From the NCBI GenBank assembly GCA_001662425.1, contig BDDC01001401.1, positions 1,090 to 26,141 of the forward strand: a DNA stretch of 25,052 bases, given 5' to 3'. Below are positions 1 through 10,914 of this stretch, in pieces (within the stretch, counting starts at the first letter, position 1; the number at the start of each line of letters is the position of its first letter). The notes beneath the pieces were generated by a model, which saw only the letters and a list, made by a program, of their open reading frames with translations, searched no databases and had not been told where the DNA came from. The position numbers and the translations under genes are program-made. This DNA is from Chlamydomonas sphaeroides (taxonomy: Eukaryota > Chlorophyta > Chlorophyceae > Chlamydomonadales > Chlamydomonadaceae).

Positions 1-43
1 GCGCCGTCCTCCAACAGCCACGCCAAAGCAGGCGAGGCGCCCA

Positions 44-94
44 ATCGCCCAGCGTCGATACCCCCAATCGTCCAGCGTCGATACCCCCAACACC
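44..94. repeat. Short tandem duplication in an intron of the channel gene
   Basis: A unit of about 23 bp, containing CCAGCGTCGATACCCCCAA, occurs twice in direct tandem. Copies differ at one position (AATCGCCC versus AATCGTCC). It lies downstream of the donor at 182 on the minus strand, so it is probably inside the next intron of the channel gene. Confidence 0.6.
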
Positions 95-182
95 CTGGCG
101 CCGAGGCGCCCGTGCGAGTGGCCCGTGCGAGTGGCCCCCGCCCCCGTCCCCGCCGCGCCGTGCCCCCCCCATGTGAGCTCAC

Positions 183-1513
183 GCAGCGCCAGCGCCACCG
201 CCGCGGGCGGCCCCAGCAGCTGCAGCCCCAGGCCCGGCAGCTTGGCCAGGACCAGCGCGTCCAGGCCGCACGACTGGAGGAGGGCCAGGTCGGAGGAGGA
301 GGCGGAGACCAGCGCCCAGTCGCTGGGGGTGGGGACAGGAGGGGGGAGGAAGGGGGCGCAGGGCCAGGGCGGGGAAAGGTGGGGGCAGGCAGGTGCCACG
401 GGGTTGGGCGGCGGGCCCCTGCCAGCCCCGCCACGGCCCCTGCCAGCCCCGAACCACCACCTCCCCGCTCCCGTTGCCACCCTTTCCAACCCCAGCCCCG
501 CCACCTCCCTGTACCCTGCCTTCCCCGGCGCCGCGTGTACGCCGCGCCGGTGTGCTACTCCCGTTCCTCTCCCGTTCCCACCCTTTCCCGCCCTCTGCCC
601 CCCACACATGGGACCGCCGGTGTGCTACTCGGACTAGGGCCACCGCGCTGCATCACACAATCACACGCCCCTTCCCCCTTTCCCCTCCCACTCTCGCCGG
701 TCCCCCCTCCCTCTCCTCCCCGCCGTCCCCTCACTCACACATAGGCCCGCCAGCCGGTGGTCGCCAGCGGGGGCGGCTTGTGGGTGACGGCGGGACAGGT
801 CTGGGGGGCGGGTTGTGCGTTCGTGTCGCCCCAACGTCATGCCACCCACAACACCGCCCCGGTGATGCTACCGGCAGCGGTGCCGGTGGCGGGGGCCCAG
901 GCCTGTCGGCTGGCGCCTGCAGGGGTCCTCCCCTGCCCCCGCCCCCACTCCCGGCTCCCCGGCTCCCAGCTCCCCCTCTCACCAGGCGGTATCTGTACAG
1001 CCGCGAGGACCTCTGCAGGCAGCAGAACGAGGCCAGCAGCACTGCGCCGATGGCCAGGTCGGCCCACAGCCTGTGGGGGCGGGTGCGTGGGTGGGGGGCG
1101 GGGCAGGGCAGGGGTGGTACCGGGAGGGGTCAGGAGGGAGGGGCGTGCAAGGGAAGCGGCGGGAGGAGCAGGGCCGCGGACGTGGCCTCGGAGGGGGCTG
1201 TACGCCTCTCCCCCGCGCGAGCCTGGCCGCATGCTCACCCCGCCAGCACATTGTCGTCCGACACCTGCGGCCCGACGGGAGGGGCAGGACACGGTCACCA
1301 GTAGGTGCGACCCAGGGGCGGGGGTAGGGCGGGGGGCGCCGGCGGGGGGTCAAGGCGGCGAAAGGCGCTCGCCAGCCCGCAGCTAGCGTCGCTAGGAAGG
1401 CAGCATGAGGCAGCATGAGGCAGCAGCGGCAGCAGCAGCGGCAGCGGCATTGCGCCGCTCACGTGGTTGCTGTCGCCGCCGCCCAGGATGCGAGCCGCGG
1501 GCGAGGCCGCCAT
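183..1513 (-). CDS. OSCA/CSC1-like (DUF221/TMEM63 family) cation channel, N-terminal part; partial at left edge
   Basis: Five exons read leftwards: 1513–1463, 1264–1239, 1070–983, 800–739 and 322–183. All junctions are GT–AG and in phase, giving 122 residues plus one base of the next codon. The start ATG sits in a strong context (GCCGCCATGG). Residues about 27–44 form a first membrane segment (LWADLAIGAVLLASFCCL), followed by a basic stretch (RSSRLYRYR), a Pro-rich loop, Trp-containing segments, the motif LLQSCGLDALVL and a second hydrophobic helix at about 103–122. This order matches the N-terminal RSN1_TM region of OSCA/CSC1/TMEM63 proteins, where an 'AGLD' motif precedes the next helix. 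Family members are mechano- or osmosensitive Ca2+-permeable channels with about 11 helices. The pore domain lies outside the window, so the family call is moderately firm and the function is inferred. Confidence 0.68.
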
Positions 1514-1879
1514 GGCGGCGCCGCCTCGGCGCCCTCCGTGACGCGACTGCGCCGGCAGCAGCTGCAGCCAGCCGCGAGGAGGTCGTGTAGCGGTGCGGCA
1601 GCGGGCTGGGCAGCTCGGCAGTCAGCAAGCCGTCACAGGGGGTGCGCGCGGCTGAGGGCCGCATGCGCGGCGGGTCAGCGCAGCAGCGCGGCGCTGGGGC
1701 GCGGCATCGCGGTGAAGACTGGGAGCCGAGGAGACTGCGATTGCAGCCTGCAATGCGGCAATGCAGTTGCGGGCTGCATTGCGCATGCAGCGCGGATTCC
1801 TGAATGATGGCGCCTCCTCGCCTCCTCGCCTCGCCGGCCATCGTTCACCTCAAAGCCTGCGGCCAAGAGCCGACGCTGC

Positions 1880-1884
1880 TTACA
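1880..1884 (-). terminator. Possible TGTAA polyadenylation signal for the kinase–U-box gene
   Basis: TGTAA on the minus strand is the usual polyadenylation signal of chlorophyte algae. It is the first such motif I see left of the stop codon at 3120. It would imply a 3' untranslated region of about 1.2 kb, which is long, so the assignment is weak. The pentamer also occurs by chance. Confidence 0.25.
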
Positions 1885-2156
1885 CGAAGACACGAAGCGC
1901 ACCTGAAAAGCGCAGGCCGCGGCCCCTCCAGGCCGCGAGCTGCTGGCTGGGTCCCAGCCGGCCGGTCGGCCCCGATCCCCCCAGCGGCCATCGCCTCGTG
2001 CGCCCTGCCCTCGCGCTCCCATAGCCCGGCTGACCCGCCATGCCGCCCACGCGGGGGCACCCAGCACCAGCCTCTCTGCGCTACTGCCACCCGACCCAAA
2101 CTCTGGCCGTCGCGACAACACCCCACCCACACACTCACACATACAACGACCGCATG

Positions 2157-2435
2157 CCCGCCATGCATCAAGCCCGCAGCACCCGTATGCCCGCATCGCT
2201 GCTTTGCCAGCCCGCATCCCGCCATGCCTCACGCACACTTCAGCCGACGCATGCGCGCCACCTCACAGCAGCCCCGGCTGGCTTCGGGGCGCCGCACTGC
2301 TGCGCACCGGTTGCCCCACGGTCTACTGCATCGCGTTGCCCAGCGCTAGCCGCTGCTGTGCAATCCACCCCAACGCTCTGACCTTCGCGGCACCCCCTCC
2401 GCATCTACCGCAAGCCCGCCATGCATCAGGCCCGC
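2157..2435. repeat. Pair of dispersed 21-bp direct repeats
   Basis: The sequence CCCGCCATGCATCA(A/G)GCCCGC occurs at 2157–2177 and 2415–2435, about 258 bp apart, with one mismatch. Similarity extends a few bases upstream (ACCGCA). A weaker relative, CCCGCCATGCCTCACGC, lies near 2218. No open frame or RNA fold explains it; it may be a remnant of a duplicated segment. Confidence 0.5.
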
Positions 2436-3119
2436 GGCCGACGGTTGCCGTGGCCCACGACGCCAACCGCCAGCCGCCCAACCGCCAACGAGCCATCCAA
2501 CCGCAGCGCTCACAACGACTCTGCACATGCTCTGCTGCCAGACATCACACGCCCTGGCCGCCGCCGCCCCTACCCGCCCCGCCCCCAGCCGCCCCCAGCC
2601 GCCCCCTGCCACCAGCTGCAGCCCCCGCCCTAAGCGGTCTGTCCCCCGGGCAACGCCACCCGCTAGCGAGCACGCAGCAAAGCCACCCTGCCAGCCGCCC
2701 GCACCGCAACACGCGCCGCTCCCTTCGCCGCCACCCAACGCGGCCCCCCGCCAGCGAGCGCTGCCACAACCTGCCTCGCCCCCTGGCTCCCCCCGCTCCT
2801 CAACCACCCCAGCACGCGGACCAGGAGACCGCATCACCAGTCGTTTAGCCCCACCAAGTGAGCCATCACTCGTGCCAAGCCACCCCTTCGCCAGCCGCAC
2901 CTACCCACCACGCCACCCACCAAGCCACCCCTAGGACCAAGCCACCCCTGCCTGCCTATGCGCAACCCGCCGCGCCCGGAGACGCCCGCAGCAGCAGCCG
3001 CGCCCCTCTGCCTACCAGCCGCCGTCTGCCAGCAATGAACGAGGCACCACTCGAAGCAAGCTACCTTCATTCGCGGACCGGCCCCTTCTGCCGGCCGCCG
3101 CCTGCACCGCGCCCCCTGC

Positions 3120-6100
3120 CTACCAGCCGCCGGCATCGTAGGCGGGCCGCCGCGGCGGCGCCTGCGGTGGTGGCGGCGGAGGCGCCGACGGTGGCGGCGC
3201 CGAGGGCCAGCCCGCCGCCGCGGGTGCCGACGGCCCCGCCGCCGCCGCAGGCTGGTGTCGGCCCGTGTCGACCCACTCGCGTATGGCGCTGCGCAGCGTG
3301 AGGTTGGGCACCAGCTGCCGTATGGCAAGACAGGGGAGGAAGGGGGGAGGGAGGAGGGTAAGGGGCGAGTAACACGCGACACTATTGCAAGGGGGTGGTG
3401 ACGTGTGTTCAAGCGTTCAGTAGGACAGAACCCCCCTGCGTATGTGTGTTGGCCTGTCGTGGGTGGTGCTGGGGTGGGGAGGGGGCGCTGCGCAGCGTGA
3501 GGTGGAGGGGGGACGTTGGACAGGAGGGCCATCCACCAACACACACCACACACACACCGCTTTGCCCCGCTTCTACCTAACGCTGGAACACACCGCTTTG
3601 CCCCGCTTCCCGCTTTCCCCTCCCTCCTTCCCTCCGCCCTCCCGCCCACCTGTGTGTGGCTCAGCGACATGTTGGTGAGGGGGCTGGTGGGGGAGCGGGC
3701 CAGCCACTCCTGGATGGCCAGCCGCTCGTAGCTGGGGGGATGGAGAGCCGGGTGAGGAGGGAGCGTGTGTTCGTTTACCGTGCTAGAAGTCAAGTGGCAC
3801 GCCTCCATGCCCCCAGGCCCCAACCCCCACCCGGGCGCTCACGTGTATCCGTCGGCCGCCACCACCGGGTCATCCATGACATCCTGGCGAAGGGGGGCGG
3901 GGGAGCAAGGGTGCGCAGGTGGGGAAGGGAGGGGCAGGGGGGAACGCGCGCGTGTGTGTGTGTGTGTTTCGTGTCACTGGCAGTGGGGGCGTCCATCATA
4001 TCCTGGTGGAGGGGGCCGGGGGGAGCGGGCGGGGGGGCAGGGGGCCGGGGGGAGGAGCCAGGTGCAGTGTTGGGATGGTGAGCGCGCTGGCTCAAGCCCC
4101 CTAGGCTAAGGCAACAGGAAAGGAGCATGAGGGCAGGGGGGCGTCGGAGGGGCAGGGGGAAGCGTGTGTTGAGTTGGCTGTAGGGAGAAGCAGGAGCTGC
4201 TCCTGCAAGGTGCCCACACCCCCTTGCATATGTTTGATCACATCCAAGCATATATGCAGGCGGCATCCCCCATGCCGCACCTGGGTGATGGGGCACAGGA
4301 ACATGGGCGGCACTGACTCGCCCCCGGGGCCAGCCCCAGCCGCGCTGCCGCCGCCGCCGCCCACCCGGCCGCCGTCGTACTCGCCGTACGGCTGTACGGA
4401 GGGCGGCGGCGTGTTGTCGTACAGCGCGGTGCGCTGCTTGAGCTGCATTAGGGTGGGCAGGATGACCTCCCTGCAGGGGGGTTGGGGGTCGGGTGCAGGC
4501 GTAGGCTTGTTGCGTGGGTTGTAATGTGGGGGGGGGGCAGTGCGTGGGTGGGCGCGCAACGCCCTCAGGGCCCTCAGGGCGCCCCGGGCGCAGTGCAGGC
4601 ACGTCCTCGTCGCTGAAAGCGGCCCATCAGACCAGCCGGGCGGTCCTGCCACCCCACAGGGCACGTACCCATCCCGGACTGCCGCTCCTCCTCCTCCGCC
4701 CCCACGCCTTCCCCGCCCCCTCCCCTCCCTCCGCCCCCACCTCAGGTCCGGCCGGTCGCCCCGCCTGAACTCCACGCAGCGCAGCGCCAGGTCCGCAAAG
4801 GCCATGGCCTCGGCAGCAGGCCAGCCGCCGGCCCGCGGGTCGATGCAGGGCCCGAAGCCCAGCGGCTGCTGCCGGGCCGCCTCCACCTGGGACACCACCT
4901 GCGGGGTGGCGGCGGGAGAGGGGCGAGTGGGGTATGTGCTGGGTAGGGAGGCGGGAGAGGGGCGAGTGGGGTATGTGCTAGGTAGGGAGGCGGGAGAGGG
5001 GCGAGTGGGGTATGTGCTGGGTAGGGAGGCGGGAAAGGGGCGAGTGGGGTATGTGCTGGGTAGGGAGGCGGGAGAGGGGCGAGTGGGGTATGTGCTGGGT
5101 AGGGAGGCGGGAGAGGGGCCCCATGGAAGGGTTCATGGAAGGGGCACGCATGGCCGTGCCGAGTGCACCTGGGAGCCACCCCTGGGAGCAGGGGAGGGCT
5201 GTCGAGCGTCGGGTCCCGCAGCCCTCCGTTTCCCCATGCCGGCCCCACCCCCCAGCCCCGCCGCAGCCGCCCCACCTGCGCCCCCTGGCGGCCCGTCAGC
5301 AGCTGCAGCAGCACCATGCCCAGCGCGTACACGTCACTGCGGGTGGGTGGGGTGTGTGGAGAGGGATGTACCATGGGAGTAACGAACTAGTTGCGAACCT
5401 CCGAGCGTGGAGAGGGAGGGACGGGAGAGGGCGGTGGTGAGGCAGGGGGGTGGGTGGGAAATGAGGCAGGCGTGGTGGGTACTGGGGTTGGGCGTGGCTG
5501 GTGGAGCGTTGGCTGTGCGCATACACCTGAGAGTACCAGAATTGAGAAGTGCCAGGATAAGGAGCCCCCCGCCACCGCTCACGACTTGGTGCTGAAGTTG
5601 CCGGAGCGCAGGTACTCGGGGTCGATGTAGTCCAGCGTGCCCACCAGCCGGGAGTCCTGGGAGGAGGGCAGGGGGGGGGGTGAGATGTGTGCATGTGTGT
5701 TTGCGTGGTCTCGGGGCGCGCCCGCGTGTGGCCTGCCTGCACCCAGTCAGCGCCCCGCCACCCGCAGGGGCCCGGGACGGCTGCCCACCAATGGCACAAC
5801 AGCGAAGGGACGAGGGGCTTGCGTGCGCCCAGTGAGCCTCCGCACTGCCGCGCCCGCGGCCGCACCTTGACCGTCGACACGCCGCCGCCCGCCGCCGCCG
5901 CCGCCGCGGGCCCCGTGGGCGCCGCCAGAGTGGGCGCCAGCCTCGCCAGCCCCACGTCGCCCAGCTTGGCGGTGTGGTGCTCGTCCAGCAAGATGTTGGC
6001 GGGCTTGAGGTCCCTGGGGGGGGGGGACAGGGCCGCGGTTCGTGCCGGTCGGATGGTGCGGGGTAGGATGGAGCTCGCACGCCCCCGCCACAGACGAGCT

Positions 6101-9100
6101 AGACACCGCGGCGGCAGCTGGCGGACACGCGTGCGCGCCCACCACATAGTGGCACAGGGGGTGGACCAGGGGGTGGCACAGGTAGTGGACCAGGGGGTGG
6201 CACAGGTAGTGGACCAGGGGGTGGCACAGGTAGCGGCCGACACACTGACGGCGTCCGCCCCCCCCCACCACCGCGCCCGACCCACATGTGCACGATGGGC
6301 GGGTCGGAGGAGTGCAGGAACAGCAGCGCAGACGCCACCTCGGCTGCGATGCGGACCCGCTCGCGCCAGCCCAGCGACGCCGCCGGGGGCCGGCCCAGGC
6401 CGGGCGCCGCGCCGCCGCCGCTGCCGCCCGCGCCGCTGCCGCCTCCCGCTCCTGCTCCCCCCGCTCCGCCCCCGCCGCTGCCGCCGTGCGGCCCAAACAG
6501 GTGTGCCTCCAGGCTGCCGTTGGTCATGAGCTCGTACACCAGCATGCCCTGCGACAAGGGGGGCGGGGACAGGCAGTGCGCAAGCACCGGCTCCGTACGT
6601 GCGCAAGTACGTACACGCAAACATGAGTCCATGTGTGCACAAGGGCGCGAGCACATGCTGTTTGCGGACAGCTCATGCAGCAGCATGCCCTGCGGAGGTG
6701 GGGCAGGCGCGGTTGCGAGCGGGGGCCGCAGGTCACAGGTGCCGGCAGCGACTGGCGCACTGCCGCAGCCCTCGTCCGCCAGCAGGCCCCCCCACCCTCC
6801 GACCCCCTCGCGCCCCTCGCACCTTGTCGGGGCAGCTGCCTATGAGCAGCACCACGTGCGGGTGGTGCAGCGACGACAGGATGCGTACCTCGGCCTCGAA
6901 CTCGGCCCGGCCCTGTGGAGGGAAGGGCGGGCCGGAGGGGGGCACAGGGGGGCAGAGGGGGCAGAAGGGGAGGGGAGCGTTAGCAGGGTTACCCATGCCG
7001 CCTTTGCGCACACGCGCACCACTCCTCGCACGCTGACGCGGCCGCTACCCTTCCGCCCACCTGCAGGCCCCGCCCCCGCCGGCGTCCATATTCTTGACCG
7101 TGTGTTCACACATACACACACACGCGCCCTTCCCTTCCCTTCCCTTTCCCCCTTCCATCCCCTCCGCCCCACCTGCATGGCCCCCTCGCTGGCGTCCATG
7201 ACCTTGACCGCCATTGGGATGCCGTCCAGGGAGCCGCGGTACACCTGGGGGGCGAGGGGGAGGGGGTCGGGGGCGGGGATCACATCAGGGCGGATGCGTG
7301 CCGAGGTGCGCCCTGGCCGGCACCACCAGCCCAGCCCTGCATCATCCAGAGCAGCCCGGGGAGCGCCGCCTTGTGCCCCGCACAGCCTCCGCTGCGTCCC
7401 TATGCGCCGCGCACCGCGCTGCCTCCAACCCCTTCCTCCTTCCCCCTTTCCCCGCCACCCCACCCGCTCCACGCACCGGCCCGAAGCCGCCCTCGCCCAG
7501 CTTGTTGAGCGGGCTGAAGCCGCCCGTGGCCGCACGCAGCTGGTCGTGCGAGTACAACCGGCCGCCCACAGAGGAGCCGCTCGAGCCGGCGGCCCCGCCG
7601 GCAGCTGCAGGCGGGTACGGCCGCTGCTGCTGGTGCTGCTGGTGCTGCTGCTGGCCGCCCCCCTGGCCCGGGGGCCCTCCGAAGCCCAGCTGCGAGAGGC
7701 CGGCGCCCAGCAGGCGCTCCAGCTGGAAGCGGGCCGACTGCGGCGGCAGGCAGGCAGGGAGGGCAGCGGGGGGCGAAGGGGGCGCGAAGGGGGCGAAGGG
7801 GGTCGATTGGTCTGCTCAGCGCTAGGCGCAGTGGGGCCAGAGCAAGGATGAGGAGTGTAGGCACGGGCGCGGCTGCACGAGGCGCGCTGCGCGGGCCCTG
7901 CGCCGGAGCCCCTCGGCCCCAGCAGCGCAGTGCCTCTGGTACCCCTCCCGGTGCCCAGCACACCCCTCCAACCCCCTCCCCCCAACCCCGACTCACCTGG
8001 ATGGGATTGAAGCCGGGCCGCTGAGGCGAAGGGCCGGGCGGCCCCCGCGGCGGCGAGGGCGGCGCTGCGGGCAGCGGCACGGACGCGGGATGGGGTCGCC
8101 GGTGAGCACACGGAGTTGGGTTGCGGAGGCAGCGGACGGCAGCTGCAGGACCCGGGCTGCAGAGCCAGCGTGGCGCTGGCGGCGGACAGCTGCATGCGCG
8201 CATGGGAGTGCCGGGTGTGCTTGAGGTTGGGCACATGCTGTGCGTGCTGAGGTGGCTTTGCGTGTGTTCCGGTGTTGGGGTGTTGTGTGTTTATAGTATT
8301 CAACATATACCCGACACGCGCGTTGTGTGGTGCCACAATAGCATACATGCGCAGTGCAGGAGCGGCACGGGTGGCATGTGCAGCGCATGAGCCGGGCATA
8401 AGCTGGACACGGCCTGCGGCCTAGCCGGGTGGGGCTGGGGCATGCGGGAGGCGCGGCCGGCGGCTTACCCGCCTCGCCGCCCCAGTCGTCGGCCGGCGCC
8501 GCAGCCCAGTCCAGGTCGGCGGCGGTGGTGGTGGAGGCAGAGGTGTAGGAGCTCTGCGGAGGCAGCGGCACCGCCGCCGCGGGCGCCGCCGGCGCCGCCG
8601 GGGCGTACGCCGGTACGGGCGGCGGTGGGGCGTAGGGCTGCTGCGGCTGCGGTGCGTAGGGCGGCTGTTGTGGCGCGTAGGGTTGCGGCGGCGGCGGCGC
8701 CGACGGCTGCAGGCCCGGGACAGAGGGGTACGGCAGCGGCGCCGCCGACGTCGTCGGGGCGCCGCCATAGCCGTACGGCTGCTGCTGCTGCGGATGCTGC
8801 TGTGGCGGCGGCGGCGGTGCGGATGGGCCCGCCGACCCCGGACGCTGCGGGTACGGCAGCGGCCCGGCGGCGGCGCCATAGCCGTACGCCGCCGGCGCGG
8901 CGGCAACGGGGCCCGCGGGGTACGGCGCCGCCGGCAGCGGCGGCGGCGGCAGTGCCGCCTCCACCGGCAGTCTGTCATGGTGCACGCGCGGGAAGGCGCC
9001 GCCGCCAATGCCCACCGACACCGGCGCCGCCGCCGGCGGCGGCGTCGGGAACACCAAGCCACCAACGGCAGCGCCGCCACCGCCGCCAGCGCTGCTGGTG

Positions 9101-10914
9101 GAGCCCTCCGGCGAACTGACCGCTGGCGGCGCCGCCGCCGCCGAGGGCCCTCCCGGCGGCGGCCCTCCCAGCAGCGCCGCCAGGGCGGGGTGCTTGGCCA
9201 CGGCGTAGTCGTACGGCGAGGCGCCCGCCTGCGGAGCGCGGCAGCCAGCGGGGGCGGGGAAGCGGTTTGCAGGGCCACCGCCGGGCCGGCGGCTGCGAGG
9301 GGCTGCGGGGGGCTGCGGCATGGGGCATGGCGGCGGCACGCGAGGACGCCACTGCGGGCCGAGGCCACCCACTGCATAGCGGGACAGAGGCGCCGGCGCC
9401 GGCGGGTGGGGACTGGGGAGGGCCCGTGCCGGGCTGCCCCGCCGGCAGCTGTTCCCCAGAAAGGCAGCGGCGCTCCCACGCTGCGGTGCCCTCCTAGCGT
9501 GCGGCCCCCTTCCAGTGTGCGGCCCCCCGGGGGGCCAGCCGCCAGCCCTGCTGCGGCCCACGTGCGCCGCCAGCTCCCAACCCTGCCCCTGCGCATCTGC
9601 TGCCCCTGCCCCTGCCCAGGCCTGCTGCCTGCACGCCCTCGCTGCCCACCGCCAGGCGGCCACCTGGGCCATGCGGCCCCGCACAACTCTGCATCCCCTG
9701 CACTGCCTGCCCTCCACCCCCTCCCTCCCCCCTTGCCGCCGCACCTTGTCCCACACCGCGGTGGCCGCCCCCCGCCGCAGCAGGTCGCGCGCTGCCTCGG
9801 TAGCGCCCCGCAGCGCGGCCAGGTGCAGCGGCGTGCGGCCTTCCTGCGGGGAGGAGGGGGGGTGCAGGGGCAGGGGCCGGAGGGGAGAGGTGAGAGGTGA
9901 AGGGGCGTGCGGGTTTGGCGGTTTGGCGGTGCGCGGGTGGGGAGCGGCGGGAGAGAGAGGCGCAGTGAGCGAGCCGGGACGCAGTGGGCAGGTGGGGTGG
10001 AGGTTTGTGTTTTTGTGTTCGGAAGGTCAGCCGGGAGGGGCGCCAGGAGCAGCCCAGCCGCCGCGGGGTGCAGCCGCCGTGGGGGTAGCGGCCCGCGGGG
10101 CGCTCGAGCTGCGCCGGATGCCGTGCTGCCTTCGCGTACTTTTCGCTTTCTTGGGTCCGCGGGGCGAGCGCAGGCGCGGCAAGGCGCGCCGGCCCTCGTC
10201 GCGCACCGCCACGGCCGCCGAGCAGACTGCTGCCGTACACCGTACAACCCACACCGTACAACGCACACCGTACAACTGTGTGCGGCGTGCCGTGCCGTAC
10301 CTTGTCGCGCACGTCGTGCCGTGCTCCGCGGGCCAGCAGCTCCCGAACAATGGGGTCCGAGCCCTGGTAGGCCGCCACGTGGAGGGGCGTCCAGCCCATC
10401 TGGGAGGCGGGAGTGGGGTTCCCGGGCGGGGCGGGCAGGAGGGGAAAGGTGGGGCTGATAAGGGGTGGGTCCGGCAGGGCAGGGGAGGGGAGGGCAGGGC
10501 CCGCGGGGGCAGGGCAGGGAGCTGGGACGATTGCACGGCGCGCGGCGCAGGGCGGGAGGCGGGATGGGCCCGCCGGGCAGCGTGCCAGGGCAGCGAGCTC
10601 GGGGCGGCCCTGTGCCCTGGGCCCAGTGCCTTGCTGGCGGGGCAGCATGGCGTGGGGTTGGGGCCCTGGGCCCTCAGGGCCCGAGGGACAGCAGCGCCGA
10701 CGGGGGGCCTGCCTGGCCGCCCCGCGCCGGGCCCTCAGCAGCGCTGGATGCTTGTGAGCTCGGCCTGGGGTGTTCGGGGGAGCCAGGCCTCAGGCCTCAC
10801 CTTGTCCTCCTGCGCGTTCACTTGGCCGGGGTGCTTCTGCACCGCCCAGCGCAGCTCCGCGAGGTTCTTCTCGTTGGCCGCCTTATGCAGCGGCGTCGAG
10901 CCGGCCGCGCCCAT
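3120..10914 (-). CDS. Ankyrin repeat – protein kinase – U-box E3 ubiquitin ligase fusion, 924 aa
   Basis: Seventeen exons: 10914–10801, 10399–10301, 9843–9745, 9228–8469, 8064–7997, 7737–7477, 7244–7173, 6912–6823, 6548–6286, 6013–5866, 5656–5583, 5336–5276, 4898–4741, 4470–4281, 3883–3843, 3731–3650 and 3314–3120 (stop TAG). All are GT–AG and keep phase. Residues 1–125 form about three ankyrin repeats, one per exon (TPLHKAA, TPLHVAAYQG, TPLHLAALRG). Residues 125–380 are Pro/Ala/Gly/Gln-rich linker. The kinase domain, about 445–760, has the Gly loop LGEGGFGPV (460–468), Lys481, Glu499, HMD (608–610), Lys612, Asn615, DVG (628–630) and DPE (670–672). The U-box, about 812–884, has MFLCPITQ, DPVVAADGYTYE and a final IREWV. 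The kinase–U-box order and the LALRC..RPDL linker resemble plant U-box kinases (PUB/RLCK-IX), which recruit E2 enzymes for ubiquitin transfer. The ankyrin end is unusual for that family. It shares a divergent promoter with the gene at 11463. Confidence 0.85.
4912..5117. repeat. 39-bp minisatellite, about 5 copies, intron 12 of the kinase–U-box gene
   Basis: A 39-bp unit beginning GCGGGAGAGGGGCGAGTGGG and ending GGGTAGGGAG is repeated about 5.2 times with only one or two substitutions. Because 39 is divisible by three, it creates a false open frame with a repeated 13-residue peptide on the plus strand. It lies wholly between exons 5336–5276 and 4898–4741. Confidence 0.9.
6148..6234. repeat. 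24-bp minisatellite, about 3.5 copies, intron 9 of the kinase–U-box gene
   Basis: The unit GTGGACCAGGGGGTGGCACA plus GGTA recurs between 6148 and 6234 with near-perfect identity. It lies in the intron separating the exon that ends in the kinase HMD motif from the exon that carries DLKPAN. Confidence 0.85.
8236..8295 (-). promoter_or_regulatory. Possible internal promoter (TATAAA) and alternative start within intron 4 of the kinase–U-box gene
   Basis: Intron 4 (8468–8065) contains a lower-GC patch with a perfect TATAAA on the minus strand at 8295–8290. An ATG follows at 8236. The frame from that ATG is open through the intron and runs in the correct frame into exon 5 (8064–7997). A transcript starting here would give a roughly 624-residue kinase–U-box protein without ankyrin repeats. 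The extra 57 or so residues look low in complexity, and a TATA box can occur by chance, so this is a hypothesis. Confidence 0.3.

Larger units (their letters stand above)
1514..3119. other. Spacer between channel gene and kinase–U-box gene
   Basis: No convincing coding exon was found in either strand of this 1.6-kb stretch. It should hold the 3' untranslated region of the kinase–U-box gene (right side) and the promoter of the channel gene (left side). It is C-rich on the plus strand and Pro/Ala/Arg-rich in translation, which explains its long but meaningless open frames. It contains a dispersed pair of about 21-bp repeats (see 2157 and 2415). The 5' leader next to the channel start includes a GCA/CAG-rich tract near 1400–1450. 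Confidence 0.6.

Noticed and set aside
2204..2848. 214-codon Pro-rich open frame
   Set aside because: The sequence is C-rich with no start context, splice sense or family pattern; probably untranslated spacer.
4540..5382. Open frame with repeated 13-residue peptide
   Set aside because: The periodicity comes from the 39-bp intronic minisatellite, antisense to the kinase–U-box gene.
7284..7350. Possible minus-strand box C/D snoRNA in an intron of the kinase–U-box gene
   Set aside because: A TCAG and an ATCATC are present, but box C deviates, there is no terminal stem and no clear guide.
6286..7851. 521-codon plus-strand open frame
   Set aside because: It runs through exons and introns antisense to the kinase exons and has no motif of its own.
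8668..9900. 410-codon plus-strand open frame
   Set aside because: It is antisense to the Pro-rich linker and ankyrin exons of the minus-strand gene; its Arg-rich translation is a shadow of GC-rich codons.
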